Below are positions 54,035 through 63,927 of a stretch of DNA of 64,000 nt, piece by piece (position 1 is the first letter of the stretch; the number at the start of each line of letters is the position of its first letter). Both the position numbers and the translations under genes were made by a program. This DNA comes from Pomphorhynchus laevis (Eukaryota; Acanthocephala; Palaeacanthocephala; Echinorhynchida; Pomphorhynchidae): positions 1-64,000 of the forward strand of contig WNNJ02001588.1 in assembly GCA_012934845.2 (NCBI GenBank), given 5' to 3'. The notes under the pieces are model-generated. The model searched no databases. It was not told where the DNA came from and saw nothing but the letters and a program-made list of their open reading frames with translations.

Positions 54035-55894
54035 TTGGGATGCCTAATTGGTTCGCAAGAGTTTGTAGAAGCATATTTCATAAATAATTGCTTACCAAAC
54101 CTAGTAAATGACACAGAGCTTGTCGCGTCGCTTCCGGACGCTCATGTGGCTTACCTGCTATTGCGCCACTGTGCTTCCGCTCAACGAATAGCATTCCTAA
54201 TGAGGAATGTAGTTCCAGCAAGCACCGAACTTTTCTGTAAGCAGTTTGATAATGCTGTGATACGGGAGATGGAAATCATCGCTTCAATACAACTGTCAGC
54301 GCGAACACGATCTCAAGTTGAGCTCCCACAAAAAATGGGCGGTCTGGGCCTTAGGAGTACAAACAAACACAGAGCGGCAGCTTTTGCTACAAGCGTCTGC
54401 ACAGTGGCCGCGTTTGTGAACCAGGATCCAAATACATTTCCGGGCTTTGCAAACGCGAATGAAATACTTGCGCTACACGGAGCAGAAGTGGAACAGCAGG
54501 CTTCATCCACAAGACAACATCAAATATCGTTCAAAATCGACTCAGAGAAGCGGAAAAATCTATTAGACACAGGAGATGATCGGACAAGGGCCAGACTAAT
54601 AGCGGTATCACAGCCACATGCGAACGCATGGTTACAATGCGCTCCAAATCGAAGTCTCGGCCTAGCTCTTACCGACCAAGAATTTACAATTCTTATAAGA
54701 ATGTGGTTAGGCCTGCAAATTGCTTCAAGTGACTACCGTTGTAGTCGCTGTTTTCGAAACGCAGATGCTGAGGGCTTCCATGCACTAACTTGCAACTGCA
54801 GTGGTTTTCCAGGAATGCGTTATAATGGAATTCGTGACGTCGTTCTCCAGGCGGTACAATCAGCAGGAATGCATGTGGGTAGCGAGGTTAGCAACATTGT
54901 CCAAAATCTTCAAGAACGGCCAGCCGATATTATCATCTACGGGGATCCTTCAGATGCTATAGACTTCGCGGTAACACATCCGCTACAGAAATCTTTTCTT
55001 CGACAGTCAGTTTATGTGCCTGGTTACGCAGCTGCGCAGTACACATCATCGGTCAAAGATAGAAAGTACCGTGTTAAAATGATTGAGGCGGGATATAACT
55101 TCATACCTGCCGTCTTGGAGTGTTACGGCGGCTGGAATATGGAAAGGGAGAAAATCATCAGACGAATCGCCCGATCCTTAGCAATTCGATCATCTATACC
55201 ATACATCATCGCATCTGCACGGCTCTTTCAACGAATATCAATAGCACTCATGAGAGGAAATTCAAAAGCTATATTATCTAGCATTAATATGTTAAACCGA
55301 CCGTATTACGAGATCGCTAACCCCATAATGGAGAATCCCACACGAAGAATGAACCCCTTCCAGGCACTTGATCTGGCAGTTGACTCTCTTCCATCGTCAA
55401 TTGATCAGTCCGCTCCTGGATACATTGAATTTAACAATACAAATGAAGTAACTGTCACGCTAGCTAATATACCAGGATCCAGTGTCGATACGTCAGTTTT
55501 TACAGGAACTCAAAAATTGTGTTCCTACAGAGATTGTGTACTTATAGAAGAAAACGGAAAATTCACACTAAAAGTATTGAGCTCCGCAATCACAGTAAAG
55601 CCCCAAAGTCTTTCAAGCAAAATTAAGCCACATTTTGACACCTTTCTGCAACAATGTGACAATTCATTAAATAATAACGACGCTGATGATCCTGAATCTT
55701 TACCTATAAACTCACAGCCAAAAACCGAAATTAGTAAAGAGACAGTCGGTTATAGGACACATGACGTACATACATTATCTGATTCTGAATTAACTGACAG
55801 TTTATCGAACGAAAATAGTGATAATCATGAATCGGACGGAAGTTTTAATTATGAAACAGAATTATTAATGACTTTTGTGAAACAGATCAAATAA
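54035..55894 (+). CDS. R-beta C-terminal ORF with restriction-like endonuclease
   Basis: A 619-codon uninterrupted frame. It starts in the post-RT thumb region (MGCLIGSQEFVEAYFINN, VNDTELVASLPDAHVAYLLL) and continues with LPQKMGGLGLRSTNKHRAAA. RARLIAVSQPHANAWLQCAP leads into the nuclease. The zinc finger is YRCSRCFRNADAEGFHALTC at residues 234-253, followed by FPGMRYNGIRDVV, then RPADIIIYGDPSDAIDFAV and HPLQ, consistent with the PD-(D/E)XK nuclease of R2/NeSL-group LINEs. A further domain (YVPGYAAAQYTSSVKDRKY, PAVLECYGGWNMEREKI) and an acidic C-terminus follow. In the family this enzyme nicks the insertion site. The upstream frame (ending 53930) continues into this one after shifts near 53930-54030, so the first Met is not a true start. 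Confidence 0.7.
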   Translation: MGCLIGSQEFVEAYFINNCLPNLVNDTELVASLPDAHVAYLLLRHCASAQRIAFLMRNVVPASTELFCKQFDNAVIREMEIIASIQLSARTRSQVELPQKMGGLGLRSTNKHRAAAFATSVCTVAAFVNQDPNTFPGFANANEILALHGAEVEQQASSTRQHQISFKIDSEKRKNLLDTGDDRTRARLIAVSQPHANAWLQCAPNRSLGLALTDQEFTILIRMWLGLQIASSDYRCSRCFRNADAEGFHALTCNCSGFPGMRYNGIRDVVLQAVQSAGMHVGSEVSNIVQNLQERPADIIIYGDPSDAIDFAVTHPLQKSFLRQSVYVPGYAAAQYTSSVKDRKYRVKMIEAGYNFIPAVLECYGGWNMEREKIIRRIARSLAIRSSIPYIIASARLFQRISIALMRGNSKAILSSINMLNRPYYEIANPIMENPTRRMNPFQALDLAVDSLPSSIDQSAPGYIEFNNTNEVTVTLANIPGSSVDTSVFTGTQKLCSYRDCVLIEENGKFTLKVLSSAITVKPQSLSSKIKPHFDTFLQQCDNSLNNNDADDPESLPINSQPKTEISKETVGYRTHDVHTLSDSELTDSLSNENSDNHESDGSFNYETELLMTFVKQIK

Positions 55895-56025
55895 TTACGC
55901 CCACTATAAACAAACAGATGATATCGGAAAAAGGCCGGCTAGTTGTCAGTGGATCGGTTGATTCAGATATTCTAGATGATCTGGCGCTATCTGAAAGTAG
56001 TGATAACGAAGAGGAGGAAGTCTAA

Positions 56026-57428
56026 CGCTATCGATTATGGACATTATACGAAGAGGTTAACTATTTCTTTGACATTGTTGTTTATAGTTAATAATTTTTA
56101 ATTGATTTTGTTATTAAATTCTAATTTACTAAAAAAAGTTAATAAATTAATGTATAAATTTTGTAAATTAATGACTTTATTTACAAAATTAAGACAGCTT
56201 AAAATGTTTTTAAAGTGTAGCACAATAATTTATTTACTTGAATAACTTAAATGAAACATAAATATTATCATTCATATTACAATATCTTTATAAGAATCAG
56301 TAACCAAAAATTTGATAAAGTTTTATTTTAGACTCAATGATTTTTATCGGAAACATATATTCTAAATATAAATTAGAAATATATCATCATATATCGGCAC
56401 AAATAAGGATGATCACTAATTGAGATTAATAAATAACCCAATAAAAACAATATATATCTGGCATCATATTGATATCACTCTCAAGATCAATAAAATAGTT
56501 TGATTTAAAGTTTTGTATTATGAATATAGATAGTATTGCTAAAAAAGTAACATGTTTTAAAGATTTATAAAGATACGATCAATCAAACAAATTCAATCAA
56601 AATGATTTAAAGTAGGCCAACATCAAAGTTCTCACAAAGGATTCAAGAGAAAGTTCTATAATAGCTCTAAAAGTTCTTCGTCTTTATAAAGGCTAATACA
56701 AATAAAAGAGAAGGAAAAAAGGGCGAAGCGTCTTGAAAAATAATTTTTGCCTACGAGCAATATGAATACAACAATTTTTGAACTCATACAATTTTGATGA
56801 CAAACTTGGCGAATTGTAGAATCAATCCTAAAACGCAGTTACAAAAAAAACATGATTTAGACTCAATTAAATAAAACATAACAAATGACGTATTACATCC
56901 TAAGAAAATAGACAATGAGGATGACAATATTTTTCTAGTACTACCATTTCATCCGAGAGTCGACGATATTCAGAGTTACAATTGACAAATATTTATCAAA
57001 TCGGCTACAAATGTACTGAGAATTCGCTTGAATATATACTGCATATATGTTCAACTCCACATTGGAATAATCAACTTAGAATGTTGTTAAATATCTGCTT
57101 ATATTATTCATAAACCATCAATTTGACAAACGCAGGTAAAACTTTTTAAAAGCCAGTAAGTTCTTAAATTTGCTATAAGAAAGCATTCATTTAAAAACAT
57201 GTACAATGGTGGTGCACGGATGTGCTGAGTAAACAACGCTCCTGGATTTCTTACGAAATCCGGAATTTATAGAAAATGGTGTTTTTTGAAAGATTAGACA
57301 TTGATTTACGACTTTTAGTCAACATGTCACTTCTAGAAGGTAGAAACGCCTTTATTCAAAAGCGGAAATATTAAGCAGTGTTGGAAACGACGTTATTCAC
57401 AGAAAACCGAAACTATGCATATATATGC
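56026..57428. other. AT-rich intergenic DNA
   Basis: No gene recognised. 56390-56510 resembles 52487-52570 (cggcacaaata..gatcactaattg..aataaataa), so related sequence lies on both sides of the R-beta LINE. 57270-57345 repeats 24846-24925. Confidence 0.55.
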
Positions 57429-57654
57429 AAATTATATTTTATATATCTGTACACTTTAAAGTGTCCCTGTTAAACAGCATTTCTATTAAAATGAATTTAG
57501 TGCCTTATGCACGGTGAAACTTCAATACGCGCTGCCATGCACAGAGCTTATGCTAAATTTCCTCTGATGATTCAGATTAAGGGTAGTTCTGTTTTTCGAG
57601 CTTTAGACATTGTTTAAGCGTGTGTTAAGGTGCCTATGGATGATTATTAAAGTC

Positions 57655-57696
57655 ACGGTACTGAGGAGCTCCGTTAGAGCGAAACGCGTATACCGT
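57655..57696 (+). ncRNA. Hammerhead ribozyme, type I, copy A
   Basis: Stem I pairs ACGGTA (57655-57660) with TACCGT (57691-57696), six of six. The core is CTGAGGA (57661-57667), then stem II GCTC/GAGC with loop CGTTA, then GAAA (57681-57684). A minimal stem III is formed by ACGCGT, and the scissile site follows the A at 57690. The CUGANGA and GAAA core bases are all present. The very short, self-complementary stem III is like that of newt satellite and Penelope-associated hammerheads, which often act as dimers. Confidence 0.85.
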
Positions 57697-58118
57697 TGTT
57701 GAAGTTTGTCGTCACACATAGGATGACTGGGCATACGTAGCAACTTTGAATATTGCGAGAATAATTCGGTTCTATTTCTTGATCTGATGAGGATATATAG
57801 AATGCTGCCTGGTGTTTATGCCTCTTCATGAGGAAAACATAGTGATTTATTTACGAGTACACCACTGTGTGTCCCAGGGCAGGTGTAGCAACAAATTATA
57901 TTTTATATATTTGTACACTTTAAAGTGTCCCTGTAAAACAGCATTTCTATGAAAAGTAATTTAGTGCCTGATGCATGGTTAAACCGCAATACGCACTGCC
58001 ATGCACAGAGCTTATCCTAAATTTCCTCTGATGATTCAGTTTAAGGGTAGTTCTGTTTTTCAAGCTTTAGACATTGTTTAAGCGTGTGTTAAGGTGTCTA
58101 TGGATGATTATTAAAGTC

Positions 58119-58160
58119 ACGGTTCTGATGAGCTCCGTAAGAGCGAAACGCGTATTCCGT
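58119..58160 (+). ncRNA. Hammerhead ribozyme, type I, copy B
   Basis: Core CTGATGA (58125-58131), stem II GCTC/GAGC with loop CGTAA, GAAACGCGTA (58145-58154), predicted cleavage after 58154. Stem I keeps ACGG/CCGT but has two T-T mismatches next to the core, so activity may be lower than in copies A and C. Confidence 0.8.
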
Positions 58161-58314
58161 TGTTGAAGTTTGTCGTCACGCATTGGATGACTGGGTATAC
58201 GTAGCGACTTTGAATATTCGAGAATAATTCGGTTCTATTTCTTGATCTGATGAGGATATATAGAATGCGGCCTGGTCTTTATGCCTCATCATGAGGAAAA
58301 CATAGTGATATATA

Positions 58315-61065
58315 TAATGGTTGTATTTGAAATAGAAAACGAGATAGTATACTTACTTTTAGTGAAACGTTTCAATCCTTGTTTAAGGGATCTTTTTCAA
58401 ACAAAAAAATTCACAATCAAAATCAAAACACTCTGTGTATTTATGACACTCTGATCCGAAATAATTCAAGGAAGTTTTGGATTATAAATATGCTCAACAT
58501 TTAACCCGAACGGATTATCCGACATAAACTGCCCAATCGTTCGCATTTCTATCAATTTTCGATGTTTGGCTTCGTTGAGGTTTCCAGTAATGATGGCGTA
58601 TACAAATTCACATTTGTTTCCATGTTTATTGTGATCATAGAGCAGCATCGCATCATTATTAAATCTGCTACAGCGCTTATTGCTTCGTCTATTATTCAAA
58701 CGTAGTCTCAAGCATCTTCCTGATTCTCCAATGTATTGCTTTTTGCACAAATTGCACGTTCCGACGTAGACAATTCCTTCAGTATTGCAGTTATAATTAT
58801 CGTAGATGTTGTACTTCATGCCTGTAACTATGTTTTTTATTTGATCAACTGCTTCTATTTTTTTACAGCATTTGCAAAGCCGCTTACCGCAAGGTTGACA
58901 TTTTCCTTGCGCAAGACTGACTGTTGATTGAAGTTTAATTGTGCTACGTACTAAGTCCGATCTTATGGATTCTAGTAGTTTAAAAAATATTTGAATATTA
59001 TCAAAATTTCCTTTTAGTTCGTTTGGCAATTGGCTTATGATTTTCCTTATGTCTTCTGGTAGTTTTCCTAATCCTGGATTATATTCGAAATAAAATCTTT
59101 TATCTTTCAAATCACTTTTTGGTTTCTTTGTCAAGAGCTTTCTTTGATTTATATGACGTGCTTTTTCAAAAAGTCTGTATACTTCGTCATGCCGATAACC
59201 TCGGTTCAACAATATTTTGTAAAAATCTGTTAGATTTTTCTCCCGACCATCTATCATATTACAGATTTTACAGATTCTTTTAGCCTCATTGAGAATACTG
59301 TTTCTTTTTAAGTTTAGAGGCGTGCACGATTTTGCGTGTAGAAGCATTGGTAAACATGAATATTTTCGTTAAACGCTTGTACGAAAATAATTATCTTCAA
59401 TGTCTAATCGTACATCAAGAAAATTGCAGCTCTTTCCATAATCCTCCTTATTCATTGTTAAGCATACTCCTGCTAACATTTCGAATTTTGCCATATAATC
59501 TACTAGTTCTGTATCCGTTCCTTTCCATCCAACACAAATATCGTCGATATACCTAAACCAAAATGTTGGTTATGTTATTTTGTTTCTCAATATTTCTTCC
59601 GCATACACAAGAAACAATATGGCATAGGGCGCTACGGATGTTTTCATGGCTGTTCCACGTAATTGATGATATACAGTCTGATTAAATTCGAAATAATTGT
59701 TTTTGAGGGCAATCGCCAAAAGTGTCGAAATCCTATGAATTTGACCAACCGACCATCCATCTAATTCCATAAAATATTGACATGCTAAAATCCATTTTTC
59801 GTGGTCTATATTTGTGATTCAACATCATACGTAACAAGCTTCATACTACTACTGATAACATCAATTGATACGTATAATTTTCGGAGAAAATCCTCCGTAC
59901 TCTCTATGTATGAATGCACATATTTTAAAAGTGGTTTCAAAATACAGTGTAGATATTTTGATAATTTTTCAGTCACACATCCACAATTACTTACGATTGG
60001 CCTTCTATTTGTTGGTATTATTCCTTTGTGGATCTTAGGTAATAGATATAACTTACCAACCTTCGGATTTTCTGAAAGTAAATTATTTATGGTAGTCGGA
60101 TCATCTATTTGAGATGTTATGTCATTGCAGACTTTCGAGAACATGTCTGGCAATGATTCCCTTGATATAACTTCATAATTGTTCGTTATCAATTGCCTCT
60201 CTCCTTCTTGAACATATTCTTCTTTATCCCAAATCACAAAGTGATTACTCTTGTCCGCTTTTTTAATTATTATATCATTCATATTTTTCAATTCTCGTTA
60301 TGCAATTGCGTGTTTTTTAGAAATATTTCTTGTAAATTTTGAATTTGGTGGCATTACTAAGTATTTATTTAATTCTGGCATAGAAATCAATTACGATTTT
60401 GTAATTCTTTTTAAATTATGATCCGGAACTTGTTGAGCCAAACTCTTAATTGATTTTGTGAGATCAAATCTTGAAAATTCACGCTTAGCTGGCCGAGAAT
60501 TCAAACCCATATCCAAAACTTGTAGTTGGTCGTTTGTAAAAGATCTTTCTGTTAAGTTCGTTACATTATACTCTTTACTTTTAGACAATATTCGTCTTTT
60601 TCTTTTAAAATGTCGATTTGGGTGCCATTCAAAATTGGACAGCTCCAACGAGTTTACTTTCCTTTTTAATTGCCAAGATAACTTTCTGGTTTTCTTGTTT
60701 AACGAGTGTGAGTATGATTCTTCATCAACATAAGCTGATATCGTGTTTAATCCATGCCCGTAATATTTAACTAACACAGATAGTAATCGTTTGCTTGTAT
60801 CTTTTAAAATACTATTCTATTTTTGTGACATATCCGAATAATACTTCTCAGAAACACAATGTACAATAACACTAAAATTATTTTTCATGTTCAAACCGGG
60901 CGGAATTACGGAGTGTAATACACAAAATCTAAGATATTGAAAATGAGCTTTGCAGTAAGCTTTTCTAACTCGCAACTGGGTAGCATCGGCAACTCTAAAC
61001 ATATTGTGGATGTTAGGTAGAAGCATTTGGTCTAGATCCATAGAAAATTCCAATATATATTATGG
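58315..61065 (-). mobile_element. PLE-A: Penelope element with GIY-YIG endonuclease
   Basis: A nearly full-length Penelope-like element on the minus strand. From the 5' side: N-terminal region (MEFSMDLDQMLLPNIHN, 61053), a basic segment (WHPNRHFKRKRR, 60620) and NLTERSFTNDQLQVLDMGL (60570). The reverse transcriptase follows: DIIIKKADKSNHFVIWDKEE, LLPKIHKGIIPTNRRPIVSN (KIHK signature), KLVTYDVESQI (motif A), GTAMKTSVAPYAILF (motif B) and FWFRYIDDICVGW (motif C, about 59560). After FLDVRLDIEDN comes the endonuclease ORF to 58466. About eight frame breaks separate these blocks. The 3' untranslated part holds a hairpin followed by TGAAACG (58355-58410 region). Its own 3' end reappears inverted at 61066-61287. 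Confidence 0.85.
58466..59347 (-). CDS. PLE-A C-terminal ORF with GIY-YIG endonuclease
   Basis: A 293-codon open frame covering the linker and endonuclease of PLE-A. The linker shows EAKRICKICNMIDGREKNL and NRGYRHDEVYRLFEKAR, typical of the region after a Penelope RT. A cysteine cluster CQPCGKRLCKCCKK (about residues 153-166) precedes the GIY-YIG core: EGIVYVGTCNLC then KQYIGESGRCLRLRLNNRR, with Tyr, Tyr-Ile-Gly, and Arg positions conserved. The usual downstream glutamate is probably in the segment EFVYAIITGNLNEAKHRKLI-E. This domain makes the target-site nick in Penelope transposition. The frame is intact but upstream RT breaks mean no complete protein. The first Met is internal to the element protein, not its start. 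Confidence 0.8.
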   Translation of the reverse strand: MLLHAKSCTPLNLKRNSILNEAKRICKICNMIDGREKNLTDFYKILLNRGYRHDEVYRLFEKARHINQRKLLTKKPKSDLKDKRFYFEYNPGLGKLPEDIRKIISQLPNELKGNFDNIQIFFKLLESIRSDLVRSTIKLQSTVSLAQGKCQPCGKRLCKCCKKIEAVDQIKNIVTGMKYNIYDNYNCNTEGIVYVGTCNLCKKQYIGESGRCLRLRLNNRRSNKRCSRFNNDAMLLYDHNKHGNKCEFVYAIITGNLNEAKHRKLIEMRTIGQFMSDNPFGLNVEHIYNPKLP

Positions 61066-61287
61066 TATATATCATCATTACTGGAAACCTTAACGAAGCC
61101 AAACATCGAAAATTGATAGAAATGCGAACGATTGGGCAGTTTATGTCGGATAATCCGTTCGGGTTAAATGTTGAGCATATTTATAATCCAAAACCTCCTT
61201 GAATTCTTTCGTATCAGCGGTGTCATAAATACACAGAGTGTTTTGATTTTGATTGTGATTTTTTTTGTTTGAAAAAGATCCCTCACA
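61066..61287 (+). mobile_element. PLE-A 3' end, inverted second copy
   Basis: The plus strand reads IITGNLNEAKHRKLIEM and GLNVEHIYNPK, then the 3' untranslated start, matching the complement of about 58385-58605 closely. It lies against the 5' end of PLE-A in the opposite orientation, so the two form a large inverted structure. It is followed directly by PLE-B. Confidence 0.85.
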
Positions 61288-63240
61288 GTTATTAAAAGAG
61301 CCGACATAGTTATTAAACAAGCCGACAAATCTGGACATGTAGTAATATGGGGTGAAACACAATATCTAGAAGAAGGTTACCGCCGACTTCGATCAGGTCC
61401 ATAAGAAGAGATCGGTGAAATTGGAATTACAGATACAATTCGCAGAATATTGAACGCTATTACAACTGATGTCCATGAAGAAGACCTAGCAGATAAACTT
61501 CACAATAAAGAACCCCACCCACGACGCTTCTATCTTCTTCCAAAAACACATAAGCAAGATTTATCTGTAAAGGAAGACCAATTGTAAGTAATTGCGGTAC
61601 TGCGTCTGAGAAATTATCAAAATACCTGTGTTCTATTCTAAATCCAATTGTACAAGTACAGGAGAGATGCCTACAAAGTACAGATGACTTTCTTCGACAA
61701 TTCGATTCTATAAAAGAAGAGATTCCGGATAATCCAATTATTCTAACACTAGATGTTGAACAACTACACACTTCAATTTCAATCGAATCTGGTATAGCAG
61801 CATGTAAAGACAGAATGATAAGTTATTGCACACCACTAGAAAAATCTGAAAACATAGTGAAATTGCTAAAAACCGTATTATCAGACAATGTATTTTCATT
61901 CGACAACCACTATTGGTGGCAACCTTACGGCACATCAATGGGGAATCCCGTTGCTCTATCATATGCCAACTTATTCATGGCTTGGTTAGAAGATTAAACA
62001 TTATCCACTGCTAAAAAACAAGCGCTATAGTGGAGGAGGTATATATGATGTGATAGTTATTTGGAATCATAGTCGAGAAGAATTGAACACATTCCTGATA
62101 CACCTCAATACAAACAATCTAGTCAAATATTCATACGATGAAAGCACCGATATTCATTATCTAGACATACGTATTCATAAGATTGATGATAATTGGCAAA
62201 CATCACTATACAGAAAGGTTGACAGCGTGAGAGCCTATTACACGCCAAAAGCGGTAACAGTGCTCAAATAAAGCGAAATTTGATTTATAATGAAGCAACA
62301 AGAGTACGGAAAATATGCAGTACTGCAAATACGTTAGAAAATGGTCTTAACGAAATCGAAAAATCATTTCTACTGCGAGGTTATATACATATAGAAATAT
62401 GGCGACATATTAACAAAGCAAGATATTTGAATCGAACTCGATTGCTCGCAGGTGAATACAAGCAAACTATAGAAAAAACTGCGGTGTTTATTCCTTATCA
62501 CCAAGCTACCATGAATATTGCAAAACACCTGAGCAACACATTCGGTAAAATAGAGCCAATTATTCGTGATGGATTTAACCCACCAATGACATATTTCAAG
62601 AGAGGGATAAACTTAGCGAACTATCTAGTCCGAGCTGATCTTGGGAATGACTCAAGTAACACCCAAGTATAAAATCGCTCAAAGGCATGCGGTGATAAAA
62701 GATGCTTGTTGTAAATCTATGGAAAATACACAATACGTCAAATCCACTGTCACCGGACTATCGTACCGTGTAAAAGGTGGTTTCACGTGCAAATCAGCTC
62801 GTGGAATTTATTTTATGACTCGCACCGATTGTAATATTCAATACATCGGTGAAACGAACCGTCCGTACCATCTTCGCCTAAATAGTAGACGAAACGATAT
62901 TAAATAAAAAAAAGCAGATGGAGCTGTTAGTCATATAATCGAAAATCCCGATCATCACTTTACCAGTGTGATAATTGAAAATGTTCCTGATGAAACTAAA
63001 AAGGAAAGAGAGAGAATCCTATTGGATTCGGCAGTTAATGACCGATCTACATTGCTTAAATACAAAACATGAATATTACTTGCCATGACAGACCAAAATA
63101 AGTAGAATAATGCGGAATACTTAAAAATCAAAAGCGTGTATTTATTTCAAAAATTTGTAAACTAGTTACCGCTTGATAAAGACATTGTGTCGAAACGTTG
63201 CGTGTCCTGTGCTCAATAAATAAAAATCAAGTTTGCGTCT
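61288..63240 (+). mobile_element. PLE-B: second Penelope family with GIY-YIG endonuclease
   Basis: A plus-strand Penelope-like element of a different family from PLE-A. Blocks in order: VIKQADKSGHVVIWGE, RRFYLLPKTHKQDL (KTHK signature), PIVSNCGTASEKLSKYLCS, ILTLDVEQLHTSI (motif A) and PYGTSMGNPVALSYANLFMA (motif B, 61924). Motif C reads WRRYIYDVIVIW, where one catalytic Asp of YIDD is Tyr. YLDIRIHKIDDNW, the linker FLLRGYIHIEIWRHINKARY, and the endonuclease YFMTRTDCNIQYIGETNRPY and HLRLNSRRND follow. About seven frame breaks. The N-terminus is missing at the junction with PLE-A. The 3' region has a short hairpin (GACA/TGTC) before GAAACG near 63184-63200. Confidence 0.8.
62641..63073 (+). pseudogene. 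PLE-B GIY-YIG endonuclease domain
   Basis: After the linker the frame reads TVTGLSYRVKGGFTCKS, GIYFMTRTDCNIQYIGE and TNRPYHLRLNSRRNDIK, then a stop (62907). Downstream text SHIIENPDHHFTSVIIE and KERERILLDSAVND contains the HxxxH-like and terminal ER-x-LL features of Penelope endonucleases. One stop separates core and tail. Nicks DNA during element insertion in intact relatives. Confidence 0.7.
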
Positions 63241-63309
63241 TGTTTTGTTCAGAACCATGATATTTAATGGAATCATTAAGTGATCAAAGACCACCGCTTC
63301 TATCAAATA

Positions 63310-63353
63310 ACAATTATATATAAATATATATACATATATATGTATATATATAA
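63310..63353. repeat. TATA microsatellite
   Basis: ATATAAATATATATACATATATATGT-type alternation between the PLE-B 3' end and the hammerhead repeat. Confidence 0.8.
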
Positions 63354-63355
63354 TT

Positions 63356-63868
63356 CTTCTGATGATTCAGATTAAGGGTAGTTCTGTTTTTCAAGCTTTA
63401 GAGATTGTTTAAGCGTGTGTTAAGGTGCCTATGGATGATTATTAAAGTTACGGTACTGATGAGCTCCGTTAGAGCGAAACGCGTATACTGTTGTTGAAGT
63501 TTGTCGTCACACATAGGATGACTGGGCATACGTAGCGACTTTGAATATTGCGAGAATAATTCGGTTCTATTTCTTGATCTGATGAGGATATATAGAATGC
63601 TGCTTGGTGTTTATGCCTCTTCATGAGGAAAACATTGTGATTTATTTACGAGTACACCATTGTGTGTCCCATGGCAGGTGTAACAACAAATTATATTTTA
63701 TATATTTGTACACTTTAAAGTGTCCCTGTTAAACAGCGTTTCTATTAAAAGAAATTTAGTGCCTGATGCATGGTTAAACCGCAATACGCACTGCCATGCA
63801 CAGAGCTTATCCTAAATTTCCTCTGATGATTCAGTTTAAGGGAAGTTCTGTTTTTCAAGCTTTAGAAG
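63356..63868 (+). repeat. Hammerhead-bearing repeat, third copy (1.1 units)
   Basis: Same sequence and orientation as 57429-58309. It enters mid-unit at TTCTTCTGATGATTCAG, passes the hammerhead, completes the unit at 63689 and continues 179 bases into a second unit before breaking off at CAAGCTTTAG. Direct copies therefore bracket the PLE-A/PLE-B pair. Confidence 0.85.
63450..63491 (+). ncRNA. Hammerhead ribozyme, type I, copy C
   Basis: Stem I pairs ACGGTA (63450-63455) with TACTGT (63486-63491), five Watson-Crick pairs and one G-U. Core CTGATGA (63456-63462), stem II GCTC/GAGC with loop CGTTA, GAAACGCGTA (63476-63485), predicted cleavage after 63485. All conserved core bases are present. 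Confidence 0.87.
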
Positions 63869-63889
63869 AAAATTCTTCTAAAGAATTTT
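63861..63889. repeat. Overlapping hairpins at repeat breakpoint
   Basis: TTTAGAAGAA/TTCTTCTAAA (63861-63882, loop AA) overlaps AAAATTCTT/AAGAATTTT (63869-63889, loop CTA). They lie exactly where the hammerhead repeat loses homology to unit 1. Confidence 0.85.
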
Positions 63890-63927
63890 CCAAATAGTAA
63901 AATTTATATTAATAAATTTTATATTAA

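Larger units (their letters stand above)
52628..56025 (+). mobile_element. RLE-type LINE (family R-beta), near complete
   Basis: A non-LTR element with one long protein. It is preceded by three tandem copies of ACAGCTAATTACAATTGATT-like units (52628-52690). An N-terminal zinc finger CPHCNRPIALTKFGNVRFHW...CPGTSC (52770-52855) precedes a linker ending PPGKGIITLIPTAE. The reverse transcriptase follows (53560-53930) and then a long C-terminal ORF (54035-55894) with nuclease. The true C-terminus is an acidic tail, DILDDLALSESSDNEEEEV, ending at 56025 after a shift near 55870. Breaks are few: about five over 3.4 kb, some of which could be sequencing errors. It is among the youngest LINEs here and a relative of the 38.8-kb remnant. 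Confidence 0.75.
57429..58309 (+). repeat. Two tandem 464-bp units with hammerhead motifs
   Basis: Unit 1 runs 57429-57892 and unit 2 starts at 57893 (both begin AAATTATATTTTATATAT), period 464 bp. Unit 2 breaks off at 58309 within CATAGTGAT. The units are roughly 94% alike by eye. Each contains one type I hammerhead ribozyme. They lie next to the 3' end of PLE-A but in opposite orientation to it, and recur in the same orientation at 63356 beyond PLE-B. They fit either pseudo-LTRs of a Penelope element or a small ribozyme-bearing retroelement (retrozyme) mobilised by one. Confidence 0.8.

Noticed and set aside
57785-57840. Second hammerhead at CTGATGAGG within each 464-bp unit
   Set aside because: No stem II or GAAA block at proper spacing.
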